Positions 1 through 8,204 are shown, numbered from the stretch's first letter. The stretch: 64,000 nt of DNA from Streptomyces sp. NBC_01224 (GCF_036002945.1 NZ_CP108529.1:1860001-1924000); one strand, 5' to 3'. The notes: a model not told the origin generated them from the sequence alone. Made by a program: numbers and translations.

Positions 1-57
1 GCCGCCCTTGGTGCGGGTGCCCTGGTTGATGCTGGTGGGGTTGCCGGTAACGCCCAT
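1..57 (-). CDS. Xanthine dehydrogenase molybdenum-binding subunit, N-terminal 19 codons only
   Basis: Only the first 19 codons lie in the window, reading leftward off the edge: MGVTGNPTSI then NQGTRTKGG. This opening resembles what I recall of Streptomyces xanthine dehydrogenase large subunits. The position, 2 bases after the stop of the 2Fe-2S subunit gene on the same strand, matches the usual FAD subunit, FeS subunit, molybdopterin subunit order. The enzyme oxidises hypoxanthine and xanthine to urate in the cytoplasm. Identity rests on this short peptide plus context; the catalytic part lies outside the window. Confidence 0.7.
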   Translation of the reverse strand, partial: MGVTGNPTSINQGTRTKGG

Positions 58-59
58 CG

Positions 60-653
60 TCAGACCGTTTCTTCCGCGCGGGCGGCCGCGAGACGGACCG
101 CGTCGAGGATCTTCTCGTAGCCGGTGCAGCGGCAGAGGTTGCCGGAGAGCGCCTCGCGGATGTCCGCGTCGGACGGCTCCGGGTTGCGCTCCAGCAGCTC
201 GTCGGCGGCGACCAGCAGACCGGGGGTGCAGAAGCCGCACTGGACGGCGCCCGCGTCGATGAACGCCTGCTGGATCGGGGAGAGTTCACCGGTGTCCCGG
301 GTATCCTCACCGGCCGGCTCGGCCTCCCACTGCCGGGCCTTGTCGAGTGCGGTGCCACAGGCGCCGGAGGCACAGCCGCTGCCGGGGTGTGCCTGGGAGC
401 GGTGGGCGGCGAAGTCGGCGAGACCTTCTACGGTGACGACCTCGCGGCCCTCCACCTGGCCCGCGGCGACCAGACAGGAGCAGACCGGGACACCGTCCAG
501 ACGGACCGTGCAGGAACCGCACTCGCCCTGCTCGCAGGCGTTCTTCGAGCCGGGCAGGCCCATCCGCTCACGCAGCACGTAGAGGAGGGACTCGCCCTCC
601 CAGACGTCGTCCGCCTCGTGCCTGCGGCCGTTGACCGTGAAATTGACGCGCAT
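60..653 (-). CDS. Xanthine dehydrogenase 2Fe-2S subunit
   Basis: A 197-residue protein with the two-cluster layout of molybdenum hydroxylase iron-sulfur subunits. Cysteines near residues 40, 45, 48 and 60 (CEQGECGSC, then CSC) form the plant-ferredoxin-like cluster; QCGFCTPG and LCRCTGY in the C-terminal half form the second. It carries electrons from the molybdenum site to FAD. A segment of about 35 residues between the two domains (with CASGACG) is longer than in many relatives. The start is the ATG giving MRVNFTV, 2 bases after the stop of the FAD subunit gene, so all three subunits read as one operon transcribed leftward. Confidence 0.9.
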   Translation of the reverse strand: MRVNFTVNGRRHEADDVWEGESLLYVLRERMGLPGSKNACEQGECGSCTVRLDGVPVCSCLVAAGQVEGREVVTVEGLADFAAHRSQAHPGSGCASGACGTALDKARQWEAEPAGEDTRDTGELSPIQQAFIDAGAVQCGFCTPGLLVAADELLERNPEPSDADIREALSGNLCRCTGYEKILDAVRLAAARAEETV

Positions 654-655
654 GA

Positions 656-1546
656 TCAGGCAGCTCCTTCGGTGCTGCGGCCGTTGCCGCGGTACGACTC
701 CCAGGTCCAGCCGAGGGTGCGGCGGGCCATGATCCCGACCGCGTGCCTGCGATAGCTCGCGGTGCCGCGCACATCGTCGATCGGGTTGCAGGCACCGGCG
801 GCGAGCGTGGCGAACTGCGCGGCGATGGACGGCGTGATGACCGTGCGGCTGTCCCAGAACCCGCCCTCCTCGAGCGCGGCGTTCAGGAATTCCTCGGCCT
901 CTTTCGCCCGGACGGGTGTGGGGGCGGCCGAGCCGATGCCGGTGCGGACCGTGCGGGTCTCGGGGTGCAGGGCCAGACCGAAGGCGCAGACCGCGATGAC
1001 CATCGCGTTGCGGGTGCCGACCTTGGAGTACTGCTGGGGCCCGTCGGCCTTCTTGATGTGCACGGCCCGGATCAGCTCGTCCGGGGCGAGGGCATTGCGC
1101 TTGACGCCGGTGTAGAAGGCGTCGATCGGGATCATCCTGGTCCCGCGTACGGATTCGGCCTCGACTTCGGCGCCCGCGGCGAGCAGCGCCGGGTGGGCGT
1201 CTCCGGCGGGCGACGCGGTGCCCAGGTTGCCGCCGACGCCGCCGCGGTTGCGGATCTGCGGCGAGGCGACGGTGTGCGAGGCGAGTGCCAGTCCGGGCAG
1301 CTCGGCGCGCAGATGCTCCATGATGTGGCTGTAGGGGACACAGGCACCGAGCCGTACGTTCTCCTGGCCCACCTCCCATTCGGACAGTTCTCCGATGCGG
1401 TTCAGGTCCAGGAGGTACTCGGGCCGCCGGTGGTCGAAGTTGATCTCGACCATCACATCGGTGCCCCCCGCAATGGGCACAGCCGTCGGATGCTCGGCCT
1501 TGGCGGCGAGCGCCTCATCCCAGCTGGCGGGGCGAAGGAAGTCCAT
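656..1546 (-). CDS. Xanthine dehydrogenase FAD-binding subunit
   Basis: A 296-residue protein of the CoxM/XdhB FAD family. It shows the flavin-binding signatures IAGGTDVMVE near residue 25 and GNLGTASPAGDAHP near residue 115. It accepts electrons from the 2Fe-2S subunit and passes them to NAD or oxygen. The start giving MDFLRPASW was chosen because family members begin this way and a GAAGAAG-rich ribosome site precedes it; the frame stays open upstream but has no family-like sequence. It is the first gene of the leftward xanthine dehydrogenase operon and is divergent from the PucR regulator. Confidence 0.9.
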   Translation of the reverse strand: MDFLRPASWDEALAAKAEHPTAVPIAGGTDVMVEINFDHRRPEYLLDLNRIGELSEWEVGQENVRLGACVPYSHIMEHLRAELPGLALASHTVASPQIRNRGGVGGNLGTASPAGDAHPALLAAGAEVEAESVRGTRMIPIDAFYTGVKRNALAPDELIRAVHIKKADGPQQYSKVGTRNAMVIAVCAFGLALHPETRTVRTGIGSAAPTPVRAKEAEEFLNAALEEGGFWDSRTVITPSIAAQFATLAAGACNPIDDVRGTASYRRHAVGIMARRTLGWTWESYRGNGRSTEGAA

Positions 1547-1585
1547 GAGTGGCTCTCTTCTTCTCAATCGGGTCGTTCGCTGGGG

Positions 1586-1763
1586 CCAGGGCCTGTCGTC
1601 GGTCTGCCGTCGTCGTCCGCAGGACGGCCGGACGGCGTCTGGTGCGTCCGATCGCCAGGCGCCGGAGGGTCCTCGTAGCGGAGCTACTAAGGCTCTTCGG
1701 CAACGCCGCGAGCGTGCGTGCCAGACGTCGGGCGACAGACGGCAGACCGACGACAGGCCCTGG
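1586..1763. repeat. 178-bp structured repeat A with 26-bp perfect inverted ends
   Basis: Bases 1586-1611 are the exact reverse complement of 1738-1763. Inside, the arms keep pairing imperfectly (GTCTGGTGCG against CGTGCGTGCCAGAC) around a centre containing TAGCGGAGCTA. A second copy of the same plan lies at 13721-13885; the cores share CTTCGGCAACGC-like sequence and GAGCGTGCGTGCCAG, while the outermost arms differ. It has no coding capacity. It could be a MITE-like non-autonomous element or a family of long-hairpin intergenic repeats. It sits between divergent xdh and pucR, so it does not serve as a simple shared terminator here. Confidence 0.75.
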
Positions 1764-1979
1764 GGACGGCCGGCCCTCGACTGGTCGTTCATGTGTTGTT
1801 AACGCGGTGTGGGGCCAAGTACACAAGCCGTGCTCCACCCGGTGCAGTCACCGAAACCATGAAGGAGTTGGCTGGTCGATCTCCTCGTCTTGTAGATTCG
1901 AACGAATGGCGGGGGTCAGTAACCTCACCGCAATACCCAGTTTTCACCCGCACCAACGAAAGAGATCGGCGGCGACGAG
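1764..1979. other. xdh/pucR divergent intergenic region beyond repeat A
   Basis: Together with repeat A this makes a 433-base gap between divergent genes. The remaining DNA is less GC-rich, for example around GAAACCATGAAGGAG and TTGTAGATTCGAACGAATGG, and probably holds the pucR promoter and any operator. I cannot assign -35/-10 elements or a PucR box with confidence. Because repeat A lies right upstream of the xdh start, the xdh promoter must be either inside the repeat or beyond it. Confidence 0.5.
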
Positions 1980-3707
1980 ATGCGGCTGCGCGCACTGCTG
2001 GAGACCGACGCGCTGGGCCTGCGGCTGCTCGGCGGCGAGGACGAGCTGGACCGGTCCGTCCGCGGCGTGATGACCACCGACCTGCGGGATCCCAGCCGCT
2101 ATCTGTCGGGCGGCGAGCTGGTCCTGACGGGCCTGGCCTGGCGCCGGGACGCGACGGACTCGGAACCGTTCGTACGGATCCTGGCGGGCGCCGGGGTCGC
2201 CGGGCTCGCGGCGGGCGAGGCGGAGCTCGGCGAGATCCCGGGCGATCTGATCGAGGCGTGCGAGCGGCATCACCTGCCGCTCTTCGCCGTCCATGAGACC
2301 GTCGCGTTCGCAACGATCACCGAGTACGTGGTGCGCCAGGTCTCCGGGGAGCGTGCGGGCGATCTGGCCGCGGTCGTGGACCGGCACCGCAGGCTCATGA
2401 CCTCGGGCCCGGCGGGCGGAGGGCCCGAGGTGGTCCTCGATCTGCTCGGATCCGACCTCGACCTGCACGCCTGGGTGCTCTCCCCCACCGGTCGGCAGAT
2501 CGCGGGCGCCGGTGACGCACCGCTGGCCGGACCGGTCGGCGCGACGCTCGCCGGCCACCACCTGGCCGCCACCCGCACCGGCCGCCGGGCCCCGCACCGG
2601 GCCATGGTCGGCGGCACCACGTATTCGCTCTTCCCGATCCGGAACGCCGGGCGGGGCACCGCCCCCGCCTCCCGCGATGTGCGTGAGTCGGTGCTCTCCG
2701 ACTGGCTGCTCGCGGTCGAGGCGGACGCGAGCGACTGGCCGCCCGCCCGGCTGGATCTGCTCCAGGGCGTCACCCAGCTGATCGCGGTCGAACGGGACCG
2801 GCGCGACGCGGCCCGTACGGTACGCCGCAGGCTCGCCCAGGAAGTCCTCGAACTGGTCCAGACGGGCGCCCCGCCGGCCGAGATCGCCGCCAGGCTGCGG
2901 GTCGCCGCCCCGGTACTGCTCCCGGGTCTCGGGACCGCGCCGCACTGGCAGGTCGTGGTGGCGCGGGTCGAATGGGGTGTCGCGGAGGGCTCCGCCGCCG
3001 TCGCTGGCGGCCCGGTCGCCCAGGCGCTGCTGGAGGAAATCCTGGTCGACCCCGCGGTCACCGGCCCCGACTCCGCGGACCGGATCGCGGTCGCCCACAC
3101 GGGCGACGAGGCCGTCGCCCTCGTGCCCCTGCCCGCCCTCACCGCGCCCGCACCGGCCCACGACTCCGGCCCGGACACGGCGCCCGCCGAGGCCTCCGCC
3201 GACGAGGATCCCGCGCTGCACGCCGACGTGCTGCTCGCCGCCGTCCGCGAACCGCTCTCCGCCGGCCTCGCCGACGACGGTCGGCTGACACTGGGTGTCA
3301 GCGCAGCGGTGCACTCCCCCGAGGGTCTGCGCGGCGCCCTGGAGGAGGCCCGGCACGCCCGCCGGGTGGCGGCGGCACGCCCCGGCAGGGTCTGCGCGGC
3401 CGGGCACCACGAGCTGGCCTCGCATGTACTGCTGCTGCCATTCGTCCCCGACGACGTGCGCCGCGCGTTCACCGCACGGCTGCTCGACCCGCTGCGCGAC
3501 TACGACCGGCGCCATCGCGCGGAGCTGATCCCGACGCTGGAGGCGTTCCTGGACTGCGACGGTTCCTGGACCCGTTGCGCGTCCCGGCTCCATCTGCACG
3601 TCAACACGTTGCGCTACCGGGTCGGGCGAATCGAGCAGTTGACGGGGCGTGACCTTTCGCGCCTGGAGGACAAGCTCGATTTCTTCCTCGCCCTGCGTAT
3701 GAGCTGA
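1980..3707 (+). CDS. PucR-family transcriptional regulator
   Basis: A 575-residue regulator. The N-terminal part (about residues 1-120: MRLRALLETDALGL, then DLRDPSRYLSGGELVLTG) is the PucR/PurC-like ligand domain. The C-terminal 60 residues (LDCDGSWTRCASRLHLHVNT and onward to LFFLALRMS-like end) are the PucR helix-turn-helix. Family members sense purine-related metabolites and control purine or allantoin catabolism; divergence from the xanthine dehydrogenase operon supports that role here. A low-complexity proline/alanine stretch near residue 400 is probably a linker. It starts about 12 bases after a GAAAGAGAT ribosome-site candidate. Effector and operator are not visible. Confidence 0.85.
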   Translation: MRLRALLETDALGLRLLGGEDELDRSVRGVMTTDLRDPSRYLSGGELVLTGLAWRRDATDSEPFVRILAGAGVAGLAAGEAELGEIPGDLIEACERHHLPLFAVHETVAFATITEYVVRQVSGERAGDLAAVVDRHRRLMTSGPAGGGPEVVLDLLGSDLDLHAWVLSPTGRQIAGAGDAPLAGPVGATLAGHHLAATRTGRRAPHRAMVGGTTYSLFPIRNAGRGTAPASRDVRESVLSDWLLAVEADASDWPPARLDLLQGVTQLIAVERDRRDAARTVRRRLAQEVLELVQTGAPPAEIAARLRVAAPVLLPGLGTAPHWQVVVARVEWGVAEGSAAVAGGPVAQALLEEILVDPAVTGPDSADRIAVAHTGDEAVALVPLPALTAPAPAHDSGPDTAPAEASADEDPALHADVLLAAVREPLSAGLADDGRLTLGVSAAVHSPEGLRGALEEARHARRVAAARPGRVCAAGHHELASHVLLLPFVPDDVRRAFTARLLDPLRDYDRRHRAELIPTLEAFLDCDGSWTRCASRLHLHVNTLRYRVGRIEQLTGRDLSRLEDKLDFFLALRMS

Positions 3708-3855
3708 CTTCCGGGCCCTGCCACGGCTCTCGGCGGGTCCGGGTGTTTGTGAAATCTTTCACCTGACATTGACCCGACCCCTTGGCCCGGCGTGCCATTC
3801 CGTGCTGAGATGCGGCCAGACTCAACAGCTCAATGGCGCGCTCGGGGAGGGCAAT

Positions 3856-4655
3856 GTGGCGCATACCGCCATGTCTGGTTCCGGAACGACAGCAGATGAC
3901 GATCCGCCGCTCCAGACAGCGGTATGGCGGCTGCGATCACGCGCCTGCTGGACGGACGCCGCCGCGCTGCTGGAGCACGACGCCGCCACCGATCCGGCAG
4001 CGGCACTCCAGCGCACCGCTCTGCTGACCGAGCGGTGCCTGTACACCGGCAGGGCTGGACCGACGCCGAGGACGCCCTGCGCACCGCCGAGGCGCTGGCC
4101 CACGACGACGCCGAACGCGGCGCAGCCGCCTGTGAGCGTGGCCATCTGGCCTACGCGTCGACGCTTCTCGGCGTACGGGACCGGGCCGACGAGGCCAGCG
4201 TCGCCCTGAGCCGGGCCGCCGCGCTGCTCGCCCCGTCAGCGCCGGGACGTCCGCTGCTGGACTTCCGCCGGGGCCTGATCGCGCAGAACATCGCCGACTC
4301 GCCTCAGGCCGCGCGTGCCGCGTACCGCAGGGCCCACGCCGGCGCCACCGCCCAGGGCGATGCGCTGCTGCTCTCCTCGACCTGGCGCCATCTCGCCCTG
4401 CTCGCCCTGCGCGAGGGCGAACTGGCGGAGGCGCGCCACGGTTTCGCCGAATCCCTGCGGATAAGGGAGGAGCTGGGCTATCTGATCGGTACGGCTCCGG
4501 CCCTCATCGCGCTGGCGGACTCCGAGCCGGAGCCGGAGGCGGCGACCCGGCTGCGCGCCGAGGCGGGCCGGCTCTTCCGGCTGCTCGGGGGCGTTCCGAC
4601 ATGGCTGGCTCCGCACCTGGACCCGCCGCCCCCGGAGACGGCCGAGGCGAACTGA
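3856..4655 (+). pseudogene. TPR-like protein gene with a single-base frameshift
   Basis: Two adjoining frames make one protein. The first runs from a GTG at 3856 (good ribosome site GGGGAGGG) through MSGSGTTADD to ALLTERCLYTGR at about 4053. The second continues in the -1 frame with GWTDAEDALRTAEALAHDDA to the stop at 4655. The join falls in CAGGGCTGG, where one extra base restores the frame. The product would be about 265 residues of alanine-rich helical repeats with a TPR-like AYRRAHAGAT and ARHGFAESLRIREELG pattern. Function is unknown. Either the gene is broken in this strain or one base was lost in sequencing. Confidence 0.6.
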
Positions 4656-4677
4656 GCCCCGGAGGGCCGGTGTGACG

Positions 4678-5442
4678 TCAGCTCTCGGCGCCGTTGAAGT
4701 GTTCCCGTACGAGCGACTGCACGACGGTCAGGTCCTGGGCGATGAGCGCGTCGAGCAGGGCGGTGTGCTCGGCGGCGTCGGCGAGCAGGTCGGCGCGGCG
4801 GGTGGCGGGGGTGTTTCCCAGGGGCCATTGGGCGCGGCGGTGCAGGTCGTCGGCGACCATCACCAACTGCTCGTTGCCGCAGAGCCCGAGGACCGCGCCG
4901 TGGAAGGCCCGGTCGGACTCGGCGTAACTCGCCCGGTCGCCCACTGCGGCCGCCGCAACCGTGGCTTCGGCCAGCGGGCGCAGGGCGCACCAGCGGGCCG
5001 GTGGGACGGTGCGGGCCAGCCGCAGCATGACAGGGACCTCGATCAGGGCCCGTACCTCGGCCAGCTCGGCCAGCTCGCGCGGGCCCCGCTGGGACACCCG
5101 GAAACCGCGGTTCGGTACGACCTCGACGGCGCCCTCGATGGCCAGCTGCTGCATCGCCTCGCGCACGGGAGTCGCGGAGACCCCGAAGCGGGCACCGAGA
5201 GCCGGTGCGGAGTAGACCTGCCCCGGAACCAGCTGACCGTCGACCAGCGCGGCGCGCAGGGCGTCGAGGATCTGGCCGCGCACGGAGTGCCGCTGCACCG
5301 CCGGCCGCGGAGCGGGCAGCGGCTCGCTGTGGGTGTGCTCGCCACGTACCTGCTCGGGCACGCGTACGGACGCAGGGGTCGTCGCGGACGCGGCGGACGC
5401 GTACGGCGGTCGCGCCTGCTCACGCGCTCTGCCCTGCTCCAC
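4678..5442 (-). CDS. GntR-family (FCD domain) transcriptional regulator
   Basis: A 254-residue regulator with an unusual 50-residue N-terminal extension. The winged helix follows (VRGQILDALRAALVDGQLVPG, then FGVSATPVREAMQQLAIEG), then a helical FCD effector domain to the end. A GTG start follows a strong GAGGAGGT ribosome site. It closely resembles the regulator at 13885-14613 (both have YSAPALG/AARFGVSATPVREAM-like recognition regions and ALIEVP), so the two are probable paralogues. It is divergent from the FhuF-like gene, but that gene has its own iron box, so this regulator's target is unclear. Confidence 0.85.
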   Translation of the reverse strand: MEQGRAREQARPPYASAASATTPASVRVPEQVRGEHTHSEPLPAPRPAVQRHSVRGQILDALRAALVDGQLVPGQVYSAPALGARFGVSATPVREAMQQLAIEGAVEVVPNRGFRVSQRGPRELAELAEVRALIEVPVMLRLARTVPPARWCALRPLAEATVAAAAVGDRASYAESDRAFHGAVLGLCGNEQLVMVADDLHRRAQWPLGNTPATRRADLLADAAEHTALLDALIAQDLTVVQSLVREHFNGAES

Positions 5443-5541
5443 TCGGACCTCCTCGGCCTGCCGTGGGCGCGGCTCGCGTGCGCCATGCCCCTCTGCACGA
5501 TAGGCGGCGCGGGCCGCAGTTCAAACATCGATCCATTCGGG

Positions 5542-5560
5542 TAAGGTAAGGCTTACCTGC
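5542..5560 (+). promoter_or_regulatory. Iron box (DmdR1/IdeR-type operator)
   Basis: TAAGGTAAGGCTTACCTGC matches the actinobacterial DtxR-family consensus TTAGGTTAGGCTAACCTAA at 14 of 19 positions, with both TAAGG/CCTTA-type half sites intact around the centre. It lies 28 bases before the ATG of the FhuF-like gene, which fits iron-dependent repression of that gene. Confidence 0.8.
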
Positions 5561-5588
5561 AAAACGATCGTGATTCGGTGGGCCCTGC

Positions 5589-6437
5589 ATGACACTCGCC
5601 ACCCTGCTTCCCGGTACCACCGCGTCCGCCGTGACGGGCGCGTACGCACGCCTGGCCGAGGTCTTCCCCGGGCTCCGCGCAGAGGTGCTGGAGGACGGCG
5701 AGGCCGCCCCTCGAGGTGCCGGCTGGGTGGGTGCGGACGAGCTCGCGGCGGGTGGTGCCTCGCTCGACGCCTTCCTCGCCTGGGACCACGCGCAGGTGCT
5801 GCGGGACTACGGTCAGCAGCCCCGGCCCGATGTGGTCGCCAGCTTCGGGCTGCACCGGTACGCCTGGCCCGCCTGCCTGCTGGTGACGGTGCCGTGGTTC
5901 CTGCACCGGCGGGTGCCCCGGATCCCCGTCGGGGATGTGGCGTTCCAGCGGGCGCTGGGCCATCTGACCGTCCGCATAAGGGAATTCGCCTGCCTTCCGG
6001 ACGATCCGGCGGCCGGACTGCCGGGCGCCCGGGTGGTCCCGGACGAGGCAGCGCTGCGGGCCGAGGTACTCGCCGCCGTGGCCGACCACATCGGTCCGGT
6101 GCTGGACGGCTTCGGCCCGCGGATGCGGCGCGGCAGGCGGGCGTTGTGGGGCATGGCGACGGACGAGGTCGTCGAGGGCCTCTGGTACATCGCCCACCTG
6201 CTCGGCGAGGAGCGGCGCGCGATGACCGAGCTGGAGGCGCTCCTGCCGGGCACCACGAAGCCGTACGTCGGCGCGGCGGGCTTCCGTGAACTGACCGGGC
6301 CGAACGGCGAGTCGCTGCCCACCCGCGACCGCGCGAGCTGCTGTCTCTTCTACACGCTGCGCCCCGAGGACACCTGCGTCACCTGCCCGCGCACCTGTGA
6401 CGCCGAGCGGGTACGGAAACTGACGCCCACTCATTGA
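5589..6437 (+). CDS. FhuF-like ferric siderophore reductase (2Fe-2S)
   Basis: A 282-residue protein ending in SCCLFYTLRPEDTCVTCPRT, the CC-x10-C-x2-C motif that holds the unusual 2Fe-2S cluster of FhuF proteins. The central IucA/FhuF-like part includes LAWDHAQVLRDYG and HRYAWPACLLVTVPWFLHRR. Family members reduce ferric siderophores in the cytosol so that iron is released. The iron box immediately upstream supports iron regulation. It starts at an ATG after GGTGGG. It is transcribed alone, with a hairpin about 115 bases after its stop. Confidence 0.88.
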   Translation: MTLATLLPGTTASAVTGAYARLAEVFPGLRAEVLEDGEAAPRGAGWVGADELAAGGASLDAFLAWDHAQVLRDYGQQPRPDVVASFGLHRYAWPACLLVTVPWFLHRRVPRIPVGDVAFQRALGHLTVRIREFACLPDDPAAGLPGARVVPDEAALRAEVLAAVADHIGPVLDGFGPRMRRGRRALWGMATDEVVEGLWYIAHLLGEERRAMTELEALLPGTTKPYVGAAGFRELTGPNGESLPTRDRASCCLFYTLRPEDTCVTCPRTCDAERVRKLTPTH

Positions 6438-6552
6438 TCCACACCGCTCGTACGAGTAGTACTATTCGAACGCAGATCACTGGCCGCGTACGGATATTCG
6501 ATCAGATCCTGGCTATCCGTATGCCCTGCCAACCCAATGGCGTTCTCTTGCC

Positions 6553-6583
6553 CCGAAACCCCCTGAGCGTGACGGGGTTTCGG
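6553..6583. terminator. Hairpin between FhuF-like and DUF2637 genes
   Basis: CCGAAACCCC at 6553-6562 pairs perfectly with GGGGTTTCGG at 6574-6583 over an 11-base loop. There is no U-tract. It could end transcription of the FhuF-like gene, or lie in the leader of the DUF2637 gene 45 bases downstream. Confidence 0.5.
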
Positions 6584-6628
6584 CAATTATGGCGCCCGAA
6601 ATGCCCTACGCGACACAAGGGACCGCGC

Positions 6629-7705
6629 ATGAGACTGACCGACATATCGCTGAATTGGCTGCTTCCGGGCGCCGTACTGCTCGTGGGGGTCCTGGCGGCG
6701 GTGGCGGTGGTCGCACGCGGCAAGCGCGCCGCTGACAATTCCGCGGCCGACGACAGCTGGGAGCGCAGCGAGGAGCGTCGCAGGCGTAAGGAGACGCTGT
6801 ATGCCTCCGCCTCGTACGTCCTGCTGTTCTGCTGCGCGGCGGTCGCTGCCGCCCTCTCCTTCCATGGGCTCGTCGGCTTCGGCGAGCAGAACCTCGGCCT
6901 CTCCGGGGGCTGGGAGTATCTCGTTCCGTTCGGCCTCGACGGGGCCGCGATGTTCTGTTCCGTACTCGCGGTGCGCGAGGCCAGCCACGGTGACGCGGCG
7001 CTCGGATCGCGGCTGCTCGTCTGGACGTTCGCCGGCGCGGCCGCCTGGTTCAACTGGGTGCACGCGCCGCGCGGTATCGACCACGCGGGCGCCCCGCACT
7101 TCTTCGCGGGGATGTCGCTCTCGGCAGCTGTGCTCTTCGACCGGGCACTGAAGCAGACCCGCCGGGCCGCGCTGCGCGAACAGGGCCTGGTGCCCCGTCC
7201 GCTGCCGCAGATCCGGATCGTAAGGTGGCTGCGCGCCCCCCGGGAGACCTTCGGCGCCTGGTCGCTGATGCTGCTGGAGGGCGTACGCACCCTGGACGAA
7301 GCGGTCGACGAGGTACGTGAGGACCGGCGGGAGAAGGAGCAGAACCGTCTCCGCAGGAAGGACCAGGAGAAGCTGGACAGGGCCCACATCAGGGCGCTGA
7401 ACCGGCAGAACCGGGCCTGGCGCAGGGTCGGCCGGGGTGGCACCCAGGTGGACGTTCAAGCCATCGCCCCCGCGCCGGGCTCCGCGCATTCCGTCGTGGA
7501 GCCCGCCATATCCGAGCCGGGACAACTGCCCTTGCGCCCCCGGCCGTCCCTGCAGGCCGTGACGGGTCCGAGCTCCAGCGCCTCGGACCGGAAGTCCAAT
7601 GATCCGGTCACCGTCGACCTCACCGCCGAGGACGACACCCAGGCACTGCCCCGGCTCGATTCGCTGGAGCGGAAGCTGAAGGACCTGGAGCAGCAGTTCG
7701 GCTGA
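6629..7705 (+). CDS. DUF2637 membrane protein
   Basis: A 358-residue protein. There is an N-terminal hydrophobic segment (LLPGAVLLVGVLAAVAVVA), a charged stretch, then further segments including YVLLFCCAAVAAALSFHGL, AGAAAWFNWVHAP and FAGMSLSAAVLFDRA. The C-terminal half is a long charged helix (DEVREDRREKEQNRLRRKDQ) ending in a short coiled-coil candidate LDSLERKLKDLEQQF. This is the DUF2637 layout of Streptomyces, some members of which resemble plasmid spread proteins; the role is unknown. The start MRLTDISLNW was chosen because upstream in-frame sequence is not protein-like. A palindrome CTCGTACGAG lies about 180 bases upstream. Confidence 0.75.
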   Translation: MRLTDISLNWLLPGAVLLVGVLAAVAVVARGKRAADNSAADDSWERSEERRRRKETLYASASYVLLFCCAAVAAALSFHGLVGFGEQNLGLSGGWEYLVPFGLDGAAMFCSVLAVREASHGDAALGSRLLVWTFAGAAAWFNWVHAPRGIDHAGAPHFFAGMSLSAAVLFDRALKQTRRAALREQGLVPRPLPQIRIVRWLRAPRETFGAWSLMLLEGVRTLDEAVDEVREDRREKEQNRLRRKDQEKLDRAHIRALNRQNRAWRRVGRGGTQVDVQAIAPAPGSAHSVVEPAISEPGQLPLRPRPSLQAVTGPSSSASDRKSNDPVTVDLTAEDDTQALPRLDSLERKLKDLEQQFG

Positions 7706-7712
7706 TCCGTCA

Positions 7713-7760
7713 CAAAAAAGCCCTGATGGTCCGGTCCCTTCCGGACTCTCAGGGCTTTTC
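7713..7760. terminator. Bidirectional terminator overlapping a stop codon
   Basis: AAAAGCCCTGA at 7716-7726 pairs with TCAGGGCTTTT at 7749-7759, with an inner GTCCGG/CCGGAC extension. A and T runs flank both sides, so it can act in both directions between two convergent genes. The right arm includes the last codons and TGA stop of the leftward ATPase gene. Confidence 0.85.
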
Positions 7761-8204
7761 GCCGTCCAGCTCGAACCAGACGACCTTGCCCAGCGCGTGT
7801 GCGCTGACCCCCCAGGCGTCCGCGAGGCTCTGCACCAGGATCAGCCCTCGGCCATGCGTACCGTCGTCGGCGTTCGGTACGTACGACAAGGGCATTCCGG
7901 ATACGAAGTCCCGAACCTCCACCCGCAGTTTCGCGGGTGCCACGCTCACCGTGACGACCGCGCCGTGCCTCGTATGGATCAGCGCATTGGTCACCAGCTC
8001 GCTGAGCAGGAGCTCCGCCACCTCGGCCGGCTCGGTCCGCCACCGGTATCGCAGGAACTCCCGCAACGCACACCGCACTTCGCTCACGGCCGCCAGATCT
8101 GTGTGGGCCAGTCTGCGACGCAGCCGGACCGGCTGCTGCCCCTGTGCACCTGACTCGTGCGCCGCCCCGCCTGCCATGGATTCGGCATCTCCCTGACGCT
8201 CCAT
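7749..8204 (-). CDS. RsbW-like ATP-binding protein (anti-sigma-type HATPase)
   Basis: A 151-residue protein with the small GHKL ATPase fold of Streptomyces RsbW-like proteins: N box ELLLSELVTNALIHT, then VEVRDF and GRGLILVQSLADAWGV. Such proteins bind ATP and act as serine kinases or partners of anti-anti-sigma factors, but most Streptomyces copies have no known partner, and no sigma or STAS gene is adjacent. The ATG giving MERQGDAES was chosen because GGGGGAAAC lies before it. The final codons GEKP-stop are read from the terminator stem. Confidence 0.8.
   Translation of the reverse strand: MERQGDAESMAGGAAHESGAQGQQPVRLRRRLAHTDLAAVSEVRCALREFLRYRWRTEPAEVAELLLSELVTNALIHTRHGAVVTVSVAPAKLRVEVRDFVSGMPLSYVPNADDGTHGRGLILVQSLADAWGVSAHALGKVVWFELDGEKP

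Noticed and set aside
1586..1763. Repeat A considered as a tRNA-like or integron attachment structure
   Set aside because: No acceptor/anticodon layout, no integrase nearby, and the second copy shows it is a dispersed repeat.
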